Source of the DNA: Planctomycetaceae bacterium
Lineage (GTDB): Bacteria; Planctomycetota; Planctomycetia; Planctomycetales; Planctomycetaceae
DNA length: 64,000 nucleotides
Reading direction: 5' to 3'
Assembly (NCBI GenBank): GCA_020638955.1
Contig: JACKHO010000001.1
Coordinates: 434,001-498,000, forward strand
The translations under genes were made by a program, and so were the position numbers. Below, in pieces: positions 1-9,113 of the stretch (the first letter of the stretch is position 1; each line of letters starts with the position of its first letter). Below the pieces are notes generated by a model that was not told where the DNA came from, searched no databases, and saw only the letters and a program-made list of their open reading frames with translations.

Positions 1-207
1 CTGCCCGTTCCTGGTACGGCCATTGGAATGAATCTTCCGGGACGTGAGCCACATCGTTCGGAGGGGATAATGTCGGCCTACCATCCCGGAGGTTCACACC
101 TGTTGCTGTTCGATGGGGCTGTGCGGTTCTTCCATGAGGATGTTGATCCTGCAATTGTTGAAGCACTGCTCACGCCCAATGGTGGTGAGGTCGTTATCGA
201 GTTCTGA
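1..207 (+). CDS. DUF1559 domain protein, C-terminal part (cut by window edge)
   Basis: The frame is open from base 1 and ends in TGA at 205-207, giving the last 68 residues. It carries the typical DUF1559 C-terminus: a YHPGGSHLLLFDGAVRF segment (the H-x9-DG signature) followed by DPAIVEALLTPNGGE. The end is nearly the same as that of the next gene (ALLTPNGGEAVPEF against ALLTPNGGEVVIEF), so the two are tandem paralogues. DUF1559 proteins are hugely expanded in Planctomycetes and usually have a pilin-like N-terminus. Their function is not settled. The N-terminus lies outside the window. Confidence 0.85.
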   Translation: MPVPGTAIGMNLPGREPHRSEGIMSAYHPGGSHLLLFDGAVRFFHEDVDPAIVEALLTPNGGEVVIEF

Positions 208-240
208 TACTGTCAAAGGGTATGTCCGATGAACGTTGAC

Positions 241-384
241 TTTTCTTCTCCCGCCATACTTGGGGGGAGAAGATGGCCGACAGGCCAGATGAAGGCGGGC
301 GAACGTTGCCCCCTCACCCCGGCCCTCTCCCCCACAATGAGGGCTGCGACAGAATTCATCGTCCATCGTGGGGGAGAGGGGGAG
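241..384. repeat. Intergenic inverted repeats between the tandem DUF1559 genes
   Basis: The gap 208-526 holds no convincing gene but two hairpins. The first pairs cttctccc (245-252) with gggagaag (265-272), 37 bases after the upstream stop. The second pairs ccctctcccccac (323-335) with gtgggggagaggg (368-380), a perfect 13-bp stem. There is no U-run, so these look more like a dispersed intergenic palindromic repeat than intrinsic terminators. Confidence 0.6.
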
Positions 385-526
385 TAGTGAATCGAGCACC
401 ATACATACGAATGCCCTCTTGGTCGTGCGGCCTCATTTTTTTGTTGGGCAGACGGAAGCCTTTGCACGTACAATAGAACAATCCTGTCGACCACTTGATG
501 TGGAGTGAGTTCCACCGGGAGGGTTT

Positions 527-1555
527 GTGTATCCGTTTAATCCTGAAAACAAACTGGCCAGTACGGCCATTGAGTGGTCGTTACCGCTCCTCCTACTTGT
601 GGGCGTGACATGGTGGCGTTGGCGGACGATCAGCGAGAAATCCATCGTCGCCGCATTGGCGATGCACATCCTGGCGGTTTTCGTATCGATGGTCTGGATG
701 ATATGGGCGAGTAATAATTTCCGCGCCTATGGTGCACAACGAGACGGTCTGGAGGGGATACCGTATTTCTGTTTGTTGGCTACGTTGGTTTTGCCGGTTG
801 TTTCGGCAGTTCGAAGTGCACGAACGGGCTGGTGGCAAAGTCTTGCCATCGTGAGTTGCCTGTGTCTTGGGGGAGGATATTGGCTGCTGTTGGTTGTTTC
901 ATGTCCCATTGAGGCAGCACGCCGTAGCCAGTGTAAGAACAATCTCAAGCAAATTGGGCTGGCCCTGCACAACTACCTTGACACTTACGAATCATTTCCC
1001 GCTCAGGAAGACGGGAATCCGGCGGTGAGTTGGCGGGTCGCCTTGTTGCCGTATATGGACTACGCGCCGTTGTACAATGAGTATGACAGGACGCTGGCAT
1101 GGAATTCCGGAACGAATGACGGCATTGCCAAGACAGAAATCCAAGTCTTGAGCTGTCCATCGACACCTCCTGAATTACGACAGGGAGACTACCCGTTCAC
1201 GGCCTATGTTGTGCCGTACGGGTCCGACACCAGTTGGGCTCCGAATCAGCATGTTCACTTCGAGGACATCGCGGATGGGGCATCGAACACGATTCTCGTT
1301 GCTGAAGCATGCGGTCAGCAAATTCCGTGGGCGGAGCCGCGTGATGTTCCGCTCCCGGAAACGCCGGTTGGATTTAATCTGCCCGGCAATCAGCCAAACC
1401 GCTCGGAGGGATTATTGTCGAGCTATCATCCTGGCGGTGGTTCACAAGTCCTGTTCGGGGACGGGCGCGTCAGGTATCTGAGTCCAGCAGTCGATCCCGA
1501 CATTCTGAACGCTCTGCTCACGCCAAATGGTGGTGAAGCGGTTCCAGAGTTTTGA
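527..1555 (+). CDS. DUF1559 domain protein with polytopic N-terminus
   Basis: This 342-residue protein starts at GTG 527, with GGGAGGG at 520 setting the start. The first 126 residues hold about four membrane helices (near 18-32, 40-62, 78-95 and 101-126). Then comes the DUF1559 core, beginning EAARRSQCKNNLKQIGLALHNY and ending with HPGGGSQVLFGDGRV and ALLTPNGGE. The usual DUF1559 N-terminus is a single prepilin-like helix with a GFTLIELL cleavage motif. Here that is replaced by a multi-pass membrane domain, so the protein is probably an inner-membrane protein with its DUF1559 domain outside, not a processed pseudopilin. It is a tandem paralogue of the gene cut by the window edge. Function unknown. 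Confidence 0.85.
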   Translation: MYPFNPENKLASTAIEWSLPLLLLVGVTWWRWRTISEKSIVAALAMHILAVFVSMVWMIWASNNFRAYGAQRDGLEGIPYFCLLATLVLPVVSAVRSARTGWWQSLAIVSCLCLGGGYWLLLVVSCPIEAARRSQCKNNLKQIGLALHNYLDTYESFPAQEDGNPAVSWRVALLPYMDYAPLYNEYDRTLAWNSGTNDGIAKTEIQVLSCPSTPPELRQGDYPFTAYVVPYGSDTSWAPNQHVHFEDIADGASNTILVAEACGQQIPWAEPRDVPLPETPVGFNLPGNQPNRSEGLLSSYHPGGGSQVLFGDGRVRYLSPAVDPDILNALLTPNGGEAVPEF

Positions 1556-1700
1556 GCAAATGTCGTTCTTCCGGTAAATCGCACGAAGCACTGTGCAATT
1601 CGACCGGGTTATGGTGGGTTACGTCCGCGGGTTTGACGCCAATACTGAGTCGTGCCGCACTCATTGCGGAATGTCTTGTGAAACGTCCGGCATGTTCATT

Positions 1701-1718
1701 GCGGACGAGGACGTCCGC
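1701..1718. repeat. Perfect 7-bp hairpin downstream of the porin gene
   Basis: GCGGACG (1701-1707) and CGTCCGC (1712-1718) are separated by a four-base loop. It lies 23 bases past the porin stop codon in the direction of transcription. No U-run follows, so a terminator role is possible but weak. The same intergenic gap holds, at 1609-1629, a 21-base identity with the repeat at 35409-35429. Confidence 0.4.
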
Positions 1719-1740
1719 CATACGAGTTTTGAAACGACCG

Positions 1741-3087
1741 CTAGAAATCCACTTGAGCACGCATTCCCAGGATGTCGGCGTTGCTGTTGCGGTTGACGGG
1801 GCTGTCGAGGAATGCGTGGACGTAGTTGAACTGGAATTTCGCGAATTTGTTGAGGTACCAGTTCAGGCCAAAGGTCGCTGTGTTAAGGACACCCCCCTGC
1901 ACGTCTGCATCAGAGAGGTCGAGGATTGACCAGCGTCCCGCGACTTCGAAGGCTCCCCAGCCGTTTGCTCCGAAGTTGTTGGTGGGAGTGATGCGTCCCA
2001 GCACGCCACTCGTGCGGGAGTAGGGACGATGTTCACCAGTCAGGATATATGCGGCCTGCGCCGAGGCTCCCCAAAACAGTGTGTTGGGGGCGCCCATACG
2101 GTCCACCGCAGAGAGAATGACTTCCGATTGTGCGTGAAACGAGCCAGACGTTGCCGCAAGTTCGCCGGCCCAGAGGTTCGTGTTATTTGCCATCATGGCG
2201 CCGGTGTCGACGAATGACGGAATCGAGGTGGTCACAAGTGTGACGCTGTTCGCCTGGGCGTCGAAGAACTCCGGGGCGCTACGGTAGCGAATGGGATTGT
2301 TTCCAGGATCGATAAAGCTGTAAGCCCCGCCAACATGGACGACGGTATCGTTCTCGTCTTCCCAGAGCACGGCGGTGAAACGCGTCGCCATTCCATAGCC
2401 GCCGTCATCACTGGTGAAACCGCCGAACGGATCGGTGGGGAAACGGAATCCCGACGCGGCCCAGGTGGTTCCCAATTCCTCATTGGCAAACGAAGACATG
2501 GCACCAATTTGGCGAAACGGCAGAAATGCGAATGGGAGTCCACGTTCGATGAAGGTCAGTTCCTTCACGCTCGTCAGGCCGTCCAGTCCGAAGGGATGTC
2601 GAAACTGTCCGATCTTCACATCTCCAAGTAGCGAGGTGTCCCGAACTTCCATCCAGACGTCCATGAACGTGGGGCGACCGGGAAAGGCAAAGTCGAATTC
2701 CACAAGGTAGCCGACGTTTTCGGCGACGTCCCCTTTGGCAGCCAGTCGGGCACGCCGGAAGTCGGCGCCGTCCTGAGCATCACCAATGGCAAACTGGTTG
2801 GCGGCATCCTGATGCACCCAGCCAGCATCGGCCTGCAGGAATCCCGTGAGAGCGACGGTCGGATACTTTGGTGGGGTCGGAATCGTACTTACGACCCTCG
2901 CTGGCGGCGTGATGGGTGCAGGGGGCACGGTTAAGAGTTGTGCCCGTAGTGCAGCCACCTCCTGCTCAAGTGCGTCGAGTCGATTGACGTCGTCGACTGA
3001 CTCACCGGGCTGTTGAGCCGAAACGGGCATCAGGCAGCCGAAAATCAGCGCTGGGAGCCAAAAGCACCTTATGGCACGATGAAACAT
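1741..3087 (-). CDS. Phosphate-selective porin family (OprP/OprO-like) outer-membrane protein
   Basis: About 448 residues. AAGGAAGG just upstream favours the ATG at 3087 over in-frame ATGs at 3090 and 3111. A signal peptide (FWLPALIFGCLMPVSAQQ) is followed by a short coiled coil (VNRLDALEQEVAALRAQL), a proline-rich linker and a porin-type barrel. Barrel features include LTGFLQADAGWVHQD, DGADFRRARLAAKGDVAENVGYLVEFDFA and a closing strand ending in ILGMRAQVDF with terminal Phe. This arrangement of coiled coil plus OprP-like 16-strand barrel is common in planctomycete outer membranes. Passive uptake of anions such as phosphate is inferred from the family, and the substrate cannot be read from the sequence. 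Confidence 0.8.
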   Translation of the reverse strand: MFHRAIRCFWLPALIFGCLMPVSAQQPGESVDDVNRLDALEQEVAALRAQLLTVPPAPITPPARVVSTIPTPPKYPTVALTGFLQADAGWVHQDAANQFAIGDAQDGADFRRARLAAKGDVAENVGYLVEFDFAFPGRPTFMDVWMEVRDTSLLGDVKIGQFRHPFGLDGLTSVKELTFIERGLPFAFLPFRQIGAMSSFANEELGTTWAASGFRFPTDPFGGFTSDDGGYGMATRFTAVLWEDENDTVVHVGGAYSFIDPGNNPIRYRSAPEFFDAQANSVTLVTTSIPSFVDTGAMMANNTNLWAGELAATSGSFHAQSEVILSAVDRMGAPNTLFWGASAQAAYILTGEHRPYSRTSGVLGRITPTNNFGANGWGAFEVAGRWSILDLSDADVQGGVLNTATFGLNWYLNKFAKFQFNYVHAFLDSPVNRNSNADILGMRAQVDF

Positions 3088-3258
3088 CATCACCTTCCTT
3101 TTGCAAATCACTTAAATTTTCGCCGCAACCTCCATATCGGCCCCGCCAAGGCCGCTGAATCCAGCACAACTGGCAATTCTTAACAACGGCAAATGGGCGT
3201 GGGTGGCTGGGAGGAATGGGGGGATCGGCTCAGACTTCTGACGAGCCCCAAGTAGCAG

Positions 3259-3552
3259 TCAGTTCAGACACATCCACTGCGCGTCGATTCCCTCGAATTC
3301 GAAGGCCGCTTGCCCTTTGGCATCTTCCAGAGAATCGTGGTATGTGTCAGTGATCACATTCCAATGTTCATCACAATAGAACAGGTAAAACCCACGATCA
3401 TCGCAATATTGTGCAATTGCGAGAGCTGCAAACGATTTCACTTCGAAGCCATCCACGCGATGAACAGTTGCCCCCGTCGGCTTTACGTCATTTGTGATGT
3501 GGGCAATTGCAAATACGCGAGCGCCGTCCAGCGTCATGGGATTGCTATTCAC
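3259..3552 (-). CDS. Small hypothetical protein
   Basis: About 97 residues, not recognised as a known family. The open frame continues far upstream into the DadA-like gene, but that part is antisense-like and low in credibility. A GTG at 3552 has GGGAGG five bases upstream and begins 33 bases after the DadA stop, so it is the likely start. The protein is mixed alpha/beta (GARVFAIAHI, GFEVKSFAALAIAQYC, GFYLFYCDEHWNVITDTYHDS), acidic and soluble, with no signal peptide. It follows the DadA-like gene on the same strand and may be co-transcribed with it. Confidence 0.55.
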   Translation of the reverse strand: MNSNPMTLDGARVFAIAHITNDVKPTGATVHRVDGFEVKSFAALAIAQYCDDRGFYLFYCDEHWNVITDTYHDSLEDAKGQAAFEFEGIDAQWMCLN

Positions 3553-3584
3553 CACATCCTCCCAGTCCGGACATGAACTGCATA

Positions 3585-4832
3585 TCAGAATCGATCCACC
3601 CGTAACGGGTGCGGATCGACGTGGGGGAGTTGTCCGCCGATGATTTCGGTGACGAGTTTTCCTGTCGCGGGAGCCATGGAGACGCCGAGCATGCTGTGGC
3701 CGGTGGCGAGACAAACGTTTGAGAGTTTGGGCACGCGACCGATGATTGGTTTGCCGTCGCAGCTCATGGGACGCCATCCGTACCATTCGACTCGGGGGGA
3801 ATTGGAAACGGGCGTATGCAGGTAGTGCGTTGCTCCGGCGGTGAGCATGTCGAGGCGACGGCGATTCAGGGTGGTGTCGTAGCCGGCGAATTCCATGGTT
3901 GAGCCAATGCGGTAGGCATCAGACAACGGTGTGACGGCCACGCGGTGTTCTTCGAAAATCATGGGATACTTAGGACAAACCTCGGGGCGCTCCATGGTGA
4001 TGGAGTATCCTTTCCCCGGTTGGATGGGAATGGTGCATCCCAGTTGCGAGGCCATTTGCGGCGACCAAGCCCCCGTGGCGATGACATACTGATCGGCCGA
4101 AAGGTTGCCGACGGACGTGTTGAGCGCCGTCACGCGTCCGCCTGAATGTTCGAGGCCGGTCCAGTCGACCTGTTCTTTGATGGTAATACCCTGCTTTTCC
4201 AAAGCCCGCTTCCAGGCCGCCATCAGTCGATCGGGCCGGAGGTGTGCATCACATTCGTAGAGCCAGGCTCCGGCGACGTTTGGTTTGAGAGCCGGTTCGA
4301 GTTGCTGCAGTTCGGGGTTAGCGACACGTTTGGCGCCGAGACCGAATTCCTTCTCCAGCAGTGCGTTGGTTTCTCCGTAATGGTCGAAGTGAGATTGCGA
4401 CAGATAGACAAACAGCAGGCCAATGGTGTGCCAGTCGCATTCGGTCAGTTCGCCGCTGTCGATGAGTTCGCCATACAGTTGTCGTGATGAGTCGAGCAGC
4501 GACTGGCGTGCGCGTCCGGCATCGAGCATGCTCGCTCGATTGCAGCGACCCGCAAATCTCCAGAGCCAAGACCAGAGTTGCCAGTCGAGTCGCGGTTTGA
4601 CGTACAGTGGCGACGAACCGGAGAGCATGCTTTTGAGCGTGTTCCCAATGGCTCCCGGCTGACAGAGCGGGAGAATGTGGCTCGGCGAGACGTAGCCGCA
4701 GTTGCCATGCGAGCATCCTTTGCCAAATTCGCTGCGGTCGATGATTGTGACCTCCGCTCCCGCACGGCGCAGGAAGTAGGCACAGGCTGCCCCGACAACT
4801 CCACCTCCGACAATGAGAACATCATCTGCCAT
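3585..4832 (-). CDS. FAD-dependent D-amino-acid dehydrogenase / glycine-oxidase-like (DadA family)
   Basis: 415 residues from the ATG at 4832. The upstream in-frame ATG at 4913 would only add a non-homologous tail. The N-terminus is a Rossmann FAD site, DVLIVGGGVVGAACAYFLRR, followed by an acidic strand end (IIDR) and GKGCSHGNCGYVSPSH, typical of the DAO superfamily. The C-terminus has the family's second FAD contact, YGWRPMSCDGKPIIG and CLATGHSMLGVSMAPATGK. The expected reaction is oxidative deamination of D-amino acids at the membrane, passing electrons to quinone or O2. Which amino acid is used cannot be told. No racemase gene is adjacent. Confidence 0.85.
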   Translation of the reverse strand: MADDVLIVGGGVVGAACAYFLRRAGAEVTIIDRSEFGKGCSHGNCGYVSPSHILPLCQPGAIGNTLKSMLSGSSPLYVKPRLDWQLWSWLWRFAGRCNRASMLDAGRARQSLLDSSRQLYGELIDSGELTECDWHTIGLLFVYLSQSHFDHYGETNALLEKEFGLGAKRVANPELQQLEPALKPNVAGAWLYECDAHLRPDRLMAAWKRALEKQGITIKEQVDWTGLEHSGGRVTALNTSVGNLSADQYVIATGAWSPQMASQLGCTIPIQPGKGYSITMERPEVCPKYPMIFEEHRVAVTPLSDAYRIGSTMEFAGYDTTLNRRRLDMLTAGATHYLHTPVSNSPRVEWYGWRPMSCDGKPIIGRVPKLSNVCLATGHSMLGVSMAPATGKLVTEIIGGQLPHVDPHPLRVDRF

Positions 4833-5066
4833 GTTTCCAGGGTCCTTGCTCAAGCTGTTGTGGCGGTTACTGAATGTGTGGTGCAGTTGGTAATTCGCAG
4901 GATTGTAGTTCACTGCCGCGATAATGGGAGCGGCTCGAAATCAGATGCAAACGCCGGCTCCAACTTCCTGTGCCAGGCACGGCTTGTAGACAGACAGTCT
5001 TTCCTGTACTTTCTTGAACATCAAACCATCTTGTCCGGCAATTCCATTCTCCAGTCTTGGGATTTC

Positions 5067-6572
5067 ATGATCCAACGTACGCTTGCAATGGTGACCCGCT
5101 CCTTTCGGAGTGACACGCGCGACATTCGGTCGCACTTGTTCCGCATGGGATTGCCAGCCTTGTTTGTGGCCACCGTCATGGTTGTGCAGACAAATGGTGG
5201 GTTGCGTGTCGCGGCGGGACAGAACCTGTTCTGGACATTGGCACTATACGATTACATTTTCATTACGTTCGCTGGGATTGCGTTTTTTGCAACTGCCATT
5301 TCGGAAGAACGTGAAGCTCAGACGTTGGGGCTGCTGCGTATGGCGGGTGTGACTCCGCTGAATATCCTTATGGGGAAATGGCTTCCTCCCATGTGGACGG
5401 CCTTGCTGCTGATTGCCGTGCAGCTCCCGTTTACCCTGCTGTGCCACACACTCGGCGGAATTCTTCCGAACCAGATTTTCGCCGTTTTCCTCAGTCTCGT
5501 GGCTCACCTCGTATTGGTCGGTGGCCTGGCACTGCTCTGTTCCGTAGTAGCGACGTCGTCATCGCGGGCCAGCACCTGGACCGCGATTATTCTGACGATT
5601 TGGCATTTTGGGACCTGGATGTTGAGTGCTACGTTGAGCCGCTACGCCATCGATCAGGGCTGGCTTGTTGAGTTCCTGGGGTGCAATCGATTAAGCCCGA
5701 TATGTGCGGCTGGATTTCAGGAGTCTCCAATCAGCTATCAGGTTGTTGCAAACATTGTCGTTGGTCTCCTGCTGATGATGATTGCTTACCTGGTATTCGA
5801 CTTGACGACAACGCGCGTTGTCACCGAAACCAAAACATCCGTCAGCCAGCAGCTTCGCCATGCATTATCGGGGTCGAGACGTCGTGCCTGGGGAGGTGCG
5901 CCGCTGGCCTGGCATGCATTGCACTATGTGGCAGGAGGTCCGACCTGGCTGTTCTTACGACTGGGCATTCATTTTGGCATCTCCTTCCTGTTCTTTTTGT
6001 GGATTCTCACTTGGGGACCGGGCCGAATTGAGCCGGAAATGATTGCCGCTCCGCTCATCACGTGGGGAATGATTGCTTCAATACTGGAAGGGGCCTACCT
6101 CGCGGCGCAGTTGTATCGTTCAGAAACGACGGAGCAAACCTGGGGGACGCTCTGCATGCTTCCAGAGAACCTGCCGACCATTGCTTACTCTCGGTTGGCC
6201 GGTGTTCTTGCAGGAATCCTTCCTGGGTTGACCTGCTTTGGGCTGGGTTGTTTGATTATTGCCGACGACATCATTGACGCGATGGACCACGAAGAGTTCT
6301 GGATTTTTCTATTCTTCTTTCTGACGGTGATTGCCTGGGGCTTACATTTGGCGACGCTGTTTTCCATTACACTCGACTGGTCTGCCTGGCCGGTCTCGAT
6401 TTTCCTGGCAACCGTTGTGGTTTCCATCTTTATGGTTTGCAGTGTGATTTGTGCGGAAACGAGCAATGGCGACGAAGCATTCCTGCTGCTGGCTGGACTG
6501 GTCGCCAGCGGATTGGCTGTGGCCACTCACGTCCTGATTGGTGTCAAGTTGCAGCAGAAGATGAGCGAGTAA
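5067..6572 (+). CDS. ABC-2-type transporter permease subunit
   Basis: 501 residues from the ATG at 5067. The longer frame upstream is antisense to the DadA gene and is not homologous. The N-terminal half holds the conserved cytoplasmic segment of this permease group, ISEEREAQTLGLLRMAGVTP, followed by NILMGKWLPPMW. About 11-12 hydrophobic helices follow, in two halves. It is clearly paralogous to the gene at 40497-41981 (EEREAGTLELLRLAG there). No ABC ATPase gene is adjacent, so the partner must be encoded elsewhere. Divergent from the DadA-like gene. Substrate unknown. Confidence 0.8.
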   Translation: MIQRTLAMVTRSFRSDTRDIRSHLFRMGLPALFVATVMVVQTNGGLRVAAGQNLFWTLALYDYIFITFAGIAFFATAISEEREAQTLGLLRMAGVTPLNILMGKWLPPMWTALLLIAVQLPFTLLCHTLGGILPNQIFAVFLSLVAHLVLVGGLALLCSVVATSSSRASTWTAIILTIWHFGTWMLSATLSRYAIDQGWLVEFLGCNRLSPICAAGFQESPISYQVVANIVVGLLLMMIAYLVFDLTTTRVVTETKTSVSQQLRHALSGSRRRAWGGAPLAWHALHYVAGGPTWLFLRLGIHFGISFLFFLWILTWGPGRIEPEMIAAPLITWGMIASILEGAYLAAQLYRSETTEQTWGTLCMLPENLPTIAYSRLAGVLAGILPGLTCFGLGCLIIADDIIDAMDHEEFWIFLFFFLTVIAWGLHLATLFSITLDWSAWPVSIFLATVVVSIFMVCSVICAETSNGDEAFLLLAGLVASGLAVATHVLIGVKLQQKMSE

Positions 6573-6594
6573 CCCGCCACTGGCATTGGCGGGT
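6572..6594 (+). terminator. Hairpin directly after the permease stop
   Basis: ACCCGCCA (6572-6579) pairs perfectly with TGGCGGGT (6587-6594) over a 7-base loop and begins at the last base of the stop codon. No U-run follows, so it may act as a transcript 3'-end stabiliser or a factor-dependent terminator. Confidence 0.45.
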
Positions 6595-6670
6595 GAAACC
6601 TGTCGCTGTATTCACTGGTAGTGCCTGTTGCCAGTCTCAGTGACAGTAGATCAGCCCGTTGGAGTGAAAC

Positions 6671-7567
6671 ATGCCTCGCCTTGCACCCGCCATTGCCATG
6701 ATTCTGCTCTTTGGGATGCTCTCTTCGTGTCAGGCACAGCGCAGCGAACAACCGACTCCGACGCGCCGAAACGTTGCTTACGGCGAGCACAATCGATTGA
6801 TTGGTGGTTCGGCGACGAACCTCGACGTCTACCGCCCCAAGACGAACGACATCACTCCGGTTGTGATTTGGATTCACGGTGGTGCGTGGAAAATTGGTCA
6901 CAAACGAGGGGTCGATGAGAAACCGGAATTCTTCAACGACCGGGGGATGACGCTCATCAGCATTAACTACCGGCTCGTTCCCGAAGTTGCCGTGGCCACG
7001 CAGGCGGGGGACGTCGCCCAGGCCATTGAATGGGTCAAGCAGAATGCCGCTGACCTGAAAATTGATCCTAAAAGAATTGTCATTATGGGGCACAGCGCGG
7101 GAGCACACCTCGCGGCACTGGTGGCGACTGACGAAAGCTACCTGAAGGCGGCGGGGGGAGATTTGTCCGACGTTAAGGGCGTCATTCTTCTGGACGGATC
7201 TGGGTATGACGTGCCTCGTCAAATCAAAGAAGCTCCCAGCCGTATCGCACGCGATTTGTATCTCGAAGCCTTTGGAGACAACGTTGCCGTACAGCAGAAA
7301 CTGTCGCCGGTTAACCATGTCGAGAAGAATAAGGGGATTCCCCCGTTCCTCATTCTCCATTGTGCGAGCCGGGTCGATTCGACCGCACAGTCCAATTCCC
7401 TTGGGGAAGGGTTACGTGAAGCGGGGGGCAAAGCGCGTGTTGTGGCGTGCAAGGACAAGACACACACAACCATTAACCGGGAACTCGGAATTGAGGGTGA
7501 TCAGCCCACGGCAGAAGTTGCCAAGTTTCTGGACGAACTGGGACTCAAAGCGGGTGGCGGTGCGTAA
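6671..7567 (+). CDS. Lipoprotein alpha/beta-hydrolase (BD-FAE / Aes-type esterase)
   Basis: 298 residues. The N-terminus is a lipoprotein signal with lipobox LSSC (Cys about residue 19). The oxyanion-hole segment IHGGAWKIG, the nucleophile elbow GHSAGAHLAAL (Ser catalytic) and a late His in DKTHTTIN give a complete alpha/beta-hydrolase triad layout. The order and spacing match carboxylesterase/acetylxylan-esterase-like BD-FAE proteins common in Planctomycetes. It would act on ester-linked substrates at the cell envelope, possibly polysaccharide acetyl or feruloyl groups, but the substrate is an inference from the family. Confidence 0.85.
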   Translation: MPRLAPAIAMILLFGMLSSCQAQRSEQPTPTRRNVAYGEHNRLIGGSATNLDVYRPKTNDITPVVIWIHGGAWKIGHKRGVDEKPEFFNDRGMTLISINYRLVPEVAVATQAGDVAQAIEWVKQNAADLKIDPKRIVIMGHSAGAHLAALVATDESYLKAAGGDLSDVKGVILLDGSGYDVPRQIKEAPSRIARDLYLEAFGDNVAVQQKLSPVNHVEKNKGIPPFLILHCASRVDSTAQSNSLGEGLREAGGKARVVACKDKTHTTINRELGIEGDQPTAEVAKFLDELGLKAGGGA

Positions 7568-7776
7568 CCTCCTATTTGGTGGTGTGTTGCGTTGCGGTTG
7601 GCGTGCCCGTCACAGTTCAGTCGGCAGGCCGACAAATCGCTAGAATTCGTAGATTCCCCCTAACTTTCCACCCCGCCGCGACCGATAAAACCAATACAGC
7701 GTCTTGCGCCGAAGTTATCGGCATTGCGCATGGCGTGGAGGTTTAGTCGTTTCAGTCACCGATTTGGACTGGTCGT

Positions 7777-9093
7777 ATGCGTGGACACGTTCGTTCCGGA
7801 CTGTTGGTCGTCGCCGTTTGCCTGTTGGCGAGCGTCGCGAATGCTCAGCCATTTCCTGGCAGCGGGCTGCTCGAAACACAACTCGTTCCCGACGCCCGAA
7901 GTGCCTTTGATGACGTGCGTTTCAACCGCAATACGCCCATTGATCAGTTCCTGCAGGACACGTTCAGCGGCGCCTGGATGCGGCTTGAATATTTGAATTA
8001 CCAGATTTCAGACCCGGCCAAAGTCCCCCTTGGTGTGCCACTGGCCGATTTGGAAGATCCAACAACCCCGTTTGAAGTCACTGGCACCGATGACACAACC
8101 ATCCACATGGCCCGTGTTCCGCGGCTGCAAGGTATTGACCTGAACCAAATCAACGGCATCAAGGGAAGCTTTGGTCTTCCCGTCGGTCAGTTCGGTTACG
8201 TCGAAGGTTCGGCCTGGGGGCTGAGTGCTACATCCGTTTTCGCTCAGACCGATCCACTCCCCTTCACGAATCCGTCGGGGATGGGCTCGTTTGGCAGCCA
8301 GCCAATTACCCTGCTGGCCACGACCCTTTATGGGAACGGAACAGCTGGCAATCGCCTGTTGATTTATGATCAGGACTTTGCAGCGGCATACTCTGCGGAC
8401 ATCTGGAGCGGTGAAGCGAACATTGTTTACAACATCTCCACGCCTCAACAGGGCTTGCGAGTTCAGTCTCTGCTCGGTTTCCGTCACATTCAATACAACG
8501 AAAACCTCGCATTCGGAGGCACGTTCAGCAACATTTCTGACTTTGACACGGGGACCGGCCCAGTTGTTGGTCCTCTGACGAACAGCATTGCTTCGAAAGC
8601 ACACAACAACATGTACGGCGGCCAGTTGGGAGCCCGCATTGAGTATGTCGCTGATCGCCTGACGTTCGGTGTCGAACCCAAAGTGATTTTCAGCAACAAC
8701 CGTGTTACCGCCCGGGTCAGTACGCAGAACCTGCGTGCCGCATTTGTTGATACCCGCACACCCGACCCGCTCGTCATTCCGGCAGTCCAGCGACTCTTCT
8801 CACTCAATGACGATGCCGTCGTCACGAACGCCAGCGATACACAGTTCTCTCCCGGTTTCGACCTCGGCCTCTACGCGAAACTTCGGGTCACCAACTGGTT
8901 GAGCCTCCGAGCAGGATACAACATTCTCTGGCTGGGCAACCTGACGACTCCTGAGAACAACATCTACTACAACGACGACGGTGACACTGACACCTTAGCT
9001 CCGAATACTCCAGACGTTGTCGTGCGTCAGAACACTTTCAGCGATCGCTTTATCGAAGGCTTCACCATCGGTGGAGAAATCCTGCTTCCGTAG
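7777..9093 (+). CDS. BBP7-like outer-membrane beta-barrel protein
   Basis: 438 residues. A clean signal peptide (LLVVAVCLLASVANAQ) leads into a long beta-strand-rich protein with alternating aromatic residues. Segments such as SFGLPVGQFGYVEGSAWG, LRVQSLLGFRHIQYNE, GGQLGARIEYVADRL, LSLRAGYNILWLGNLT and a closing FTIGGEILLP resemble the planctomycete-specific BBP7 outer-membrane family. Likely a surface-exposed barrel of unknown transport role. The upstream gap 7568-7776 shows no gene. Confidence 0.7.
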   Translation: MRGHVRSGLLVVAVCLLASVANAQPFPGSGLLETQLVPDARSAFDDVRFNRNTPIDQFLQDTFSGAWMRLEYLNYQISDPAKVPLGVPLADLEDPTTPFEVTGTDDTTIHMARVPRLQGIDLNQINGIKGSFGLPVGQFGYVEGSAWGLSATSVFAQTDPLPFTNPSGMGSFGSQPITLLATTLYGNGTAGNRLLIYDQDFAAAYSADIWSGEANIVYNISTPQQGLRVQSLLGFRHIQYNENLAFGGTFSNISDFDTGTGPVVGPLTNSIASKAHNNMYGGQLGARIEYVADRLTFGVEPKVIFSNNRVTARVSTQNLRAAFVDTRTPDPLVIPAVQRLFSLNDDAVVTNASDTQFSPGFDLGLYAKLRVTNWLSLRAGYNILWLGNLTTPENNIYYNDDGDTDTLAPNTPDVVVRQNTFSDRFIEGFTIGGEILLP

Positions 9094-9113
9094 TTGAACC
9101 ACACGGCCGGTTC

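Noticed and set aside
3553..3786. N-terminal extension of the small gene at 3259-3552
   Set aside because: The extension runs within the DadA-like gene in another frame, is arginine-rich shadow sequence, and a GTG with a good ribosome site lies downstream.
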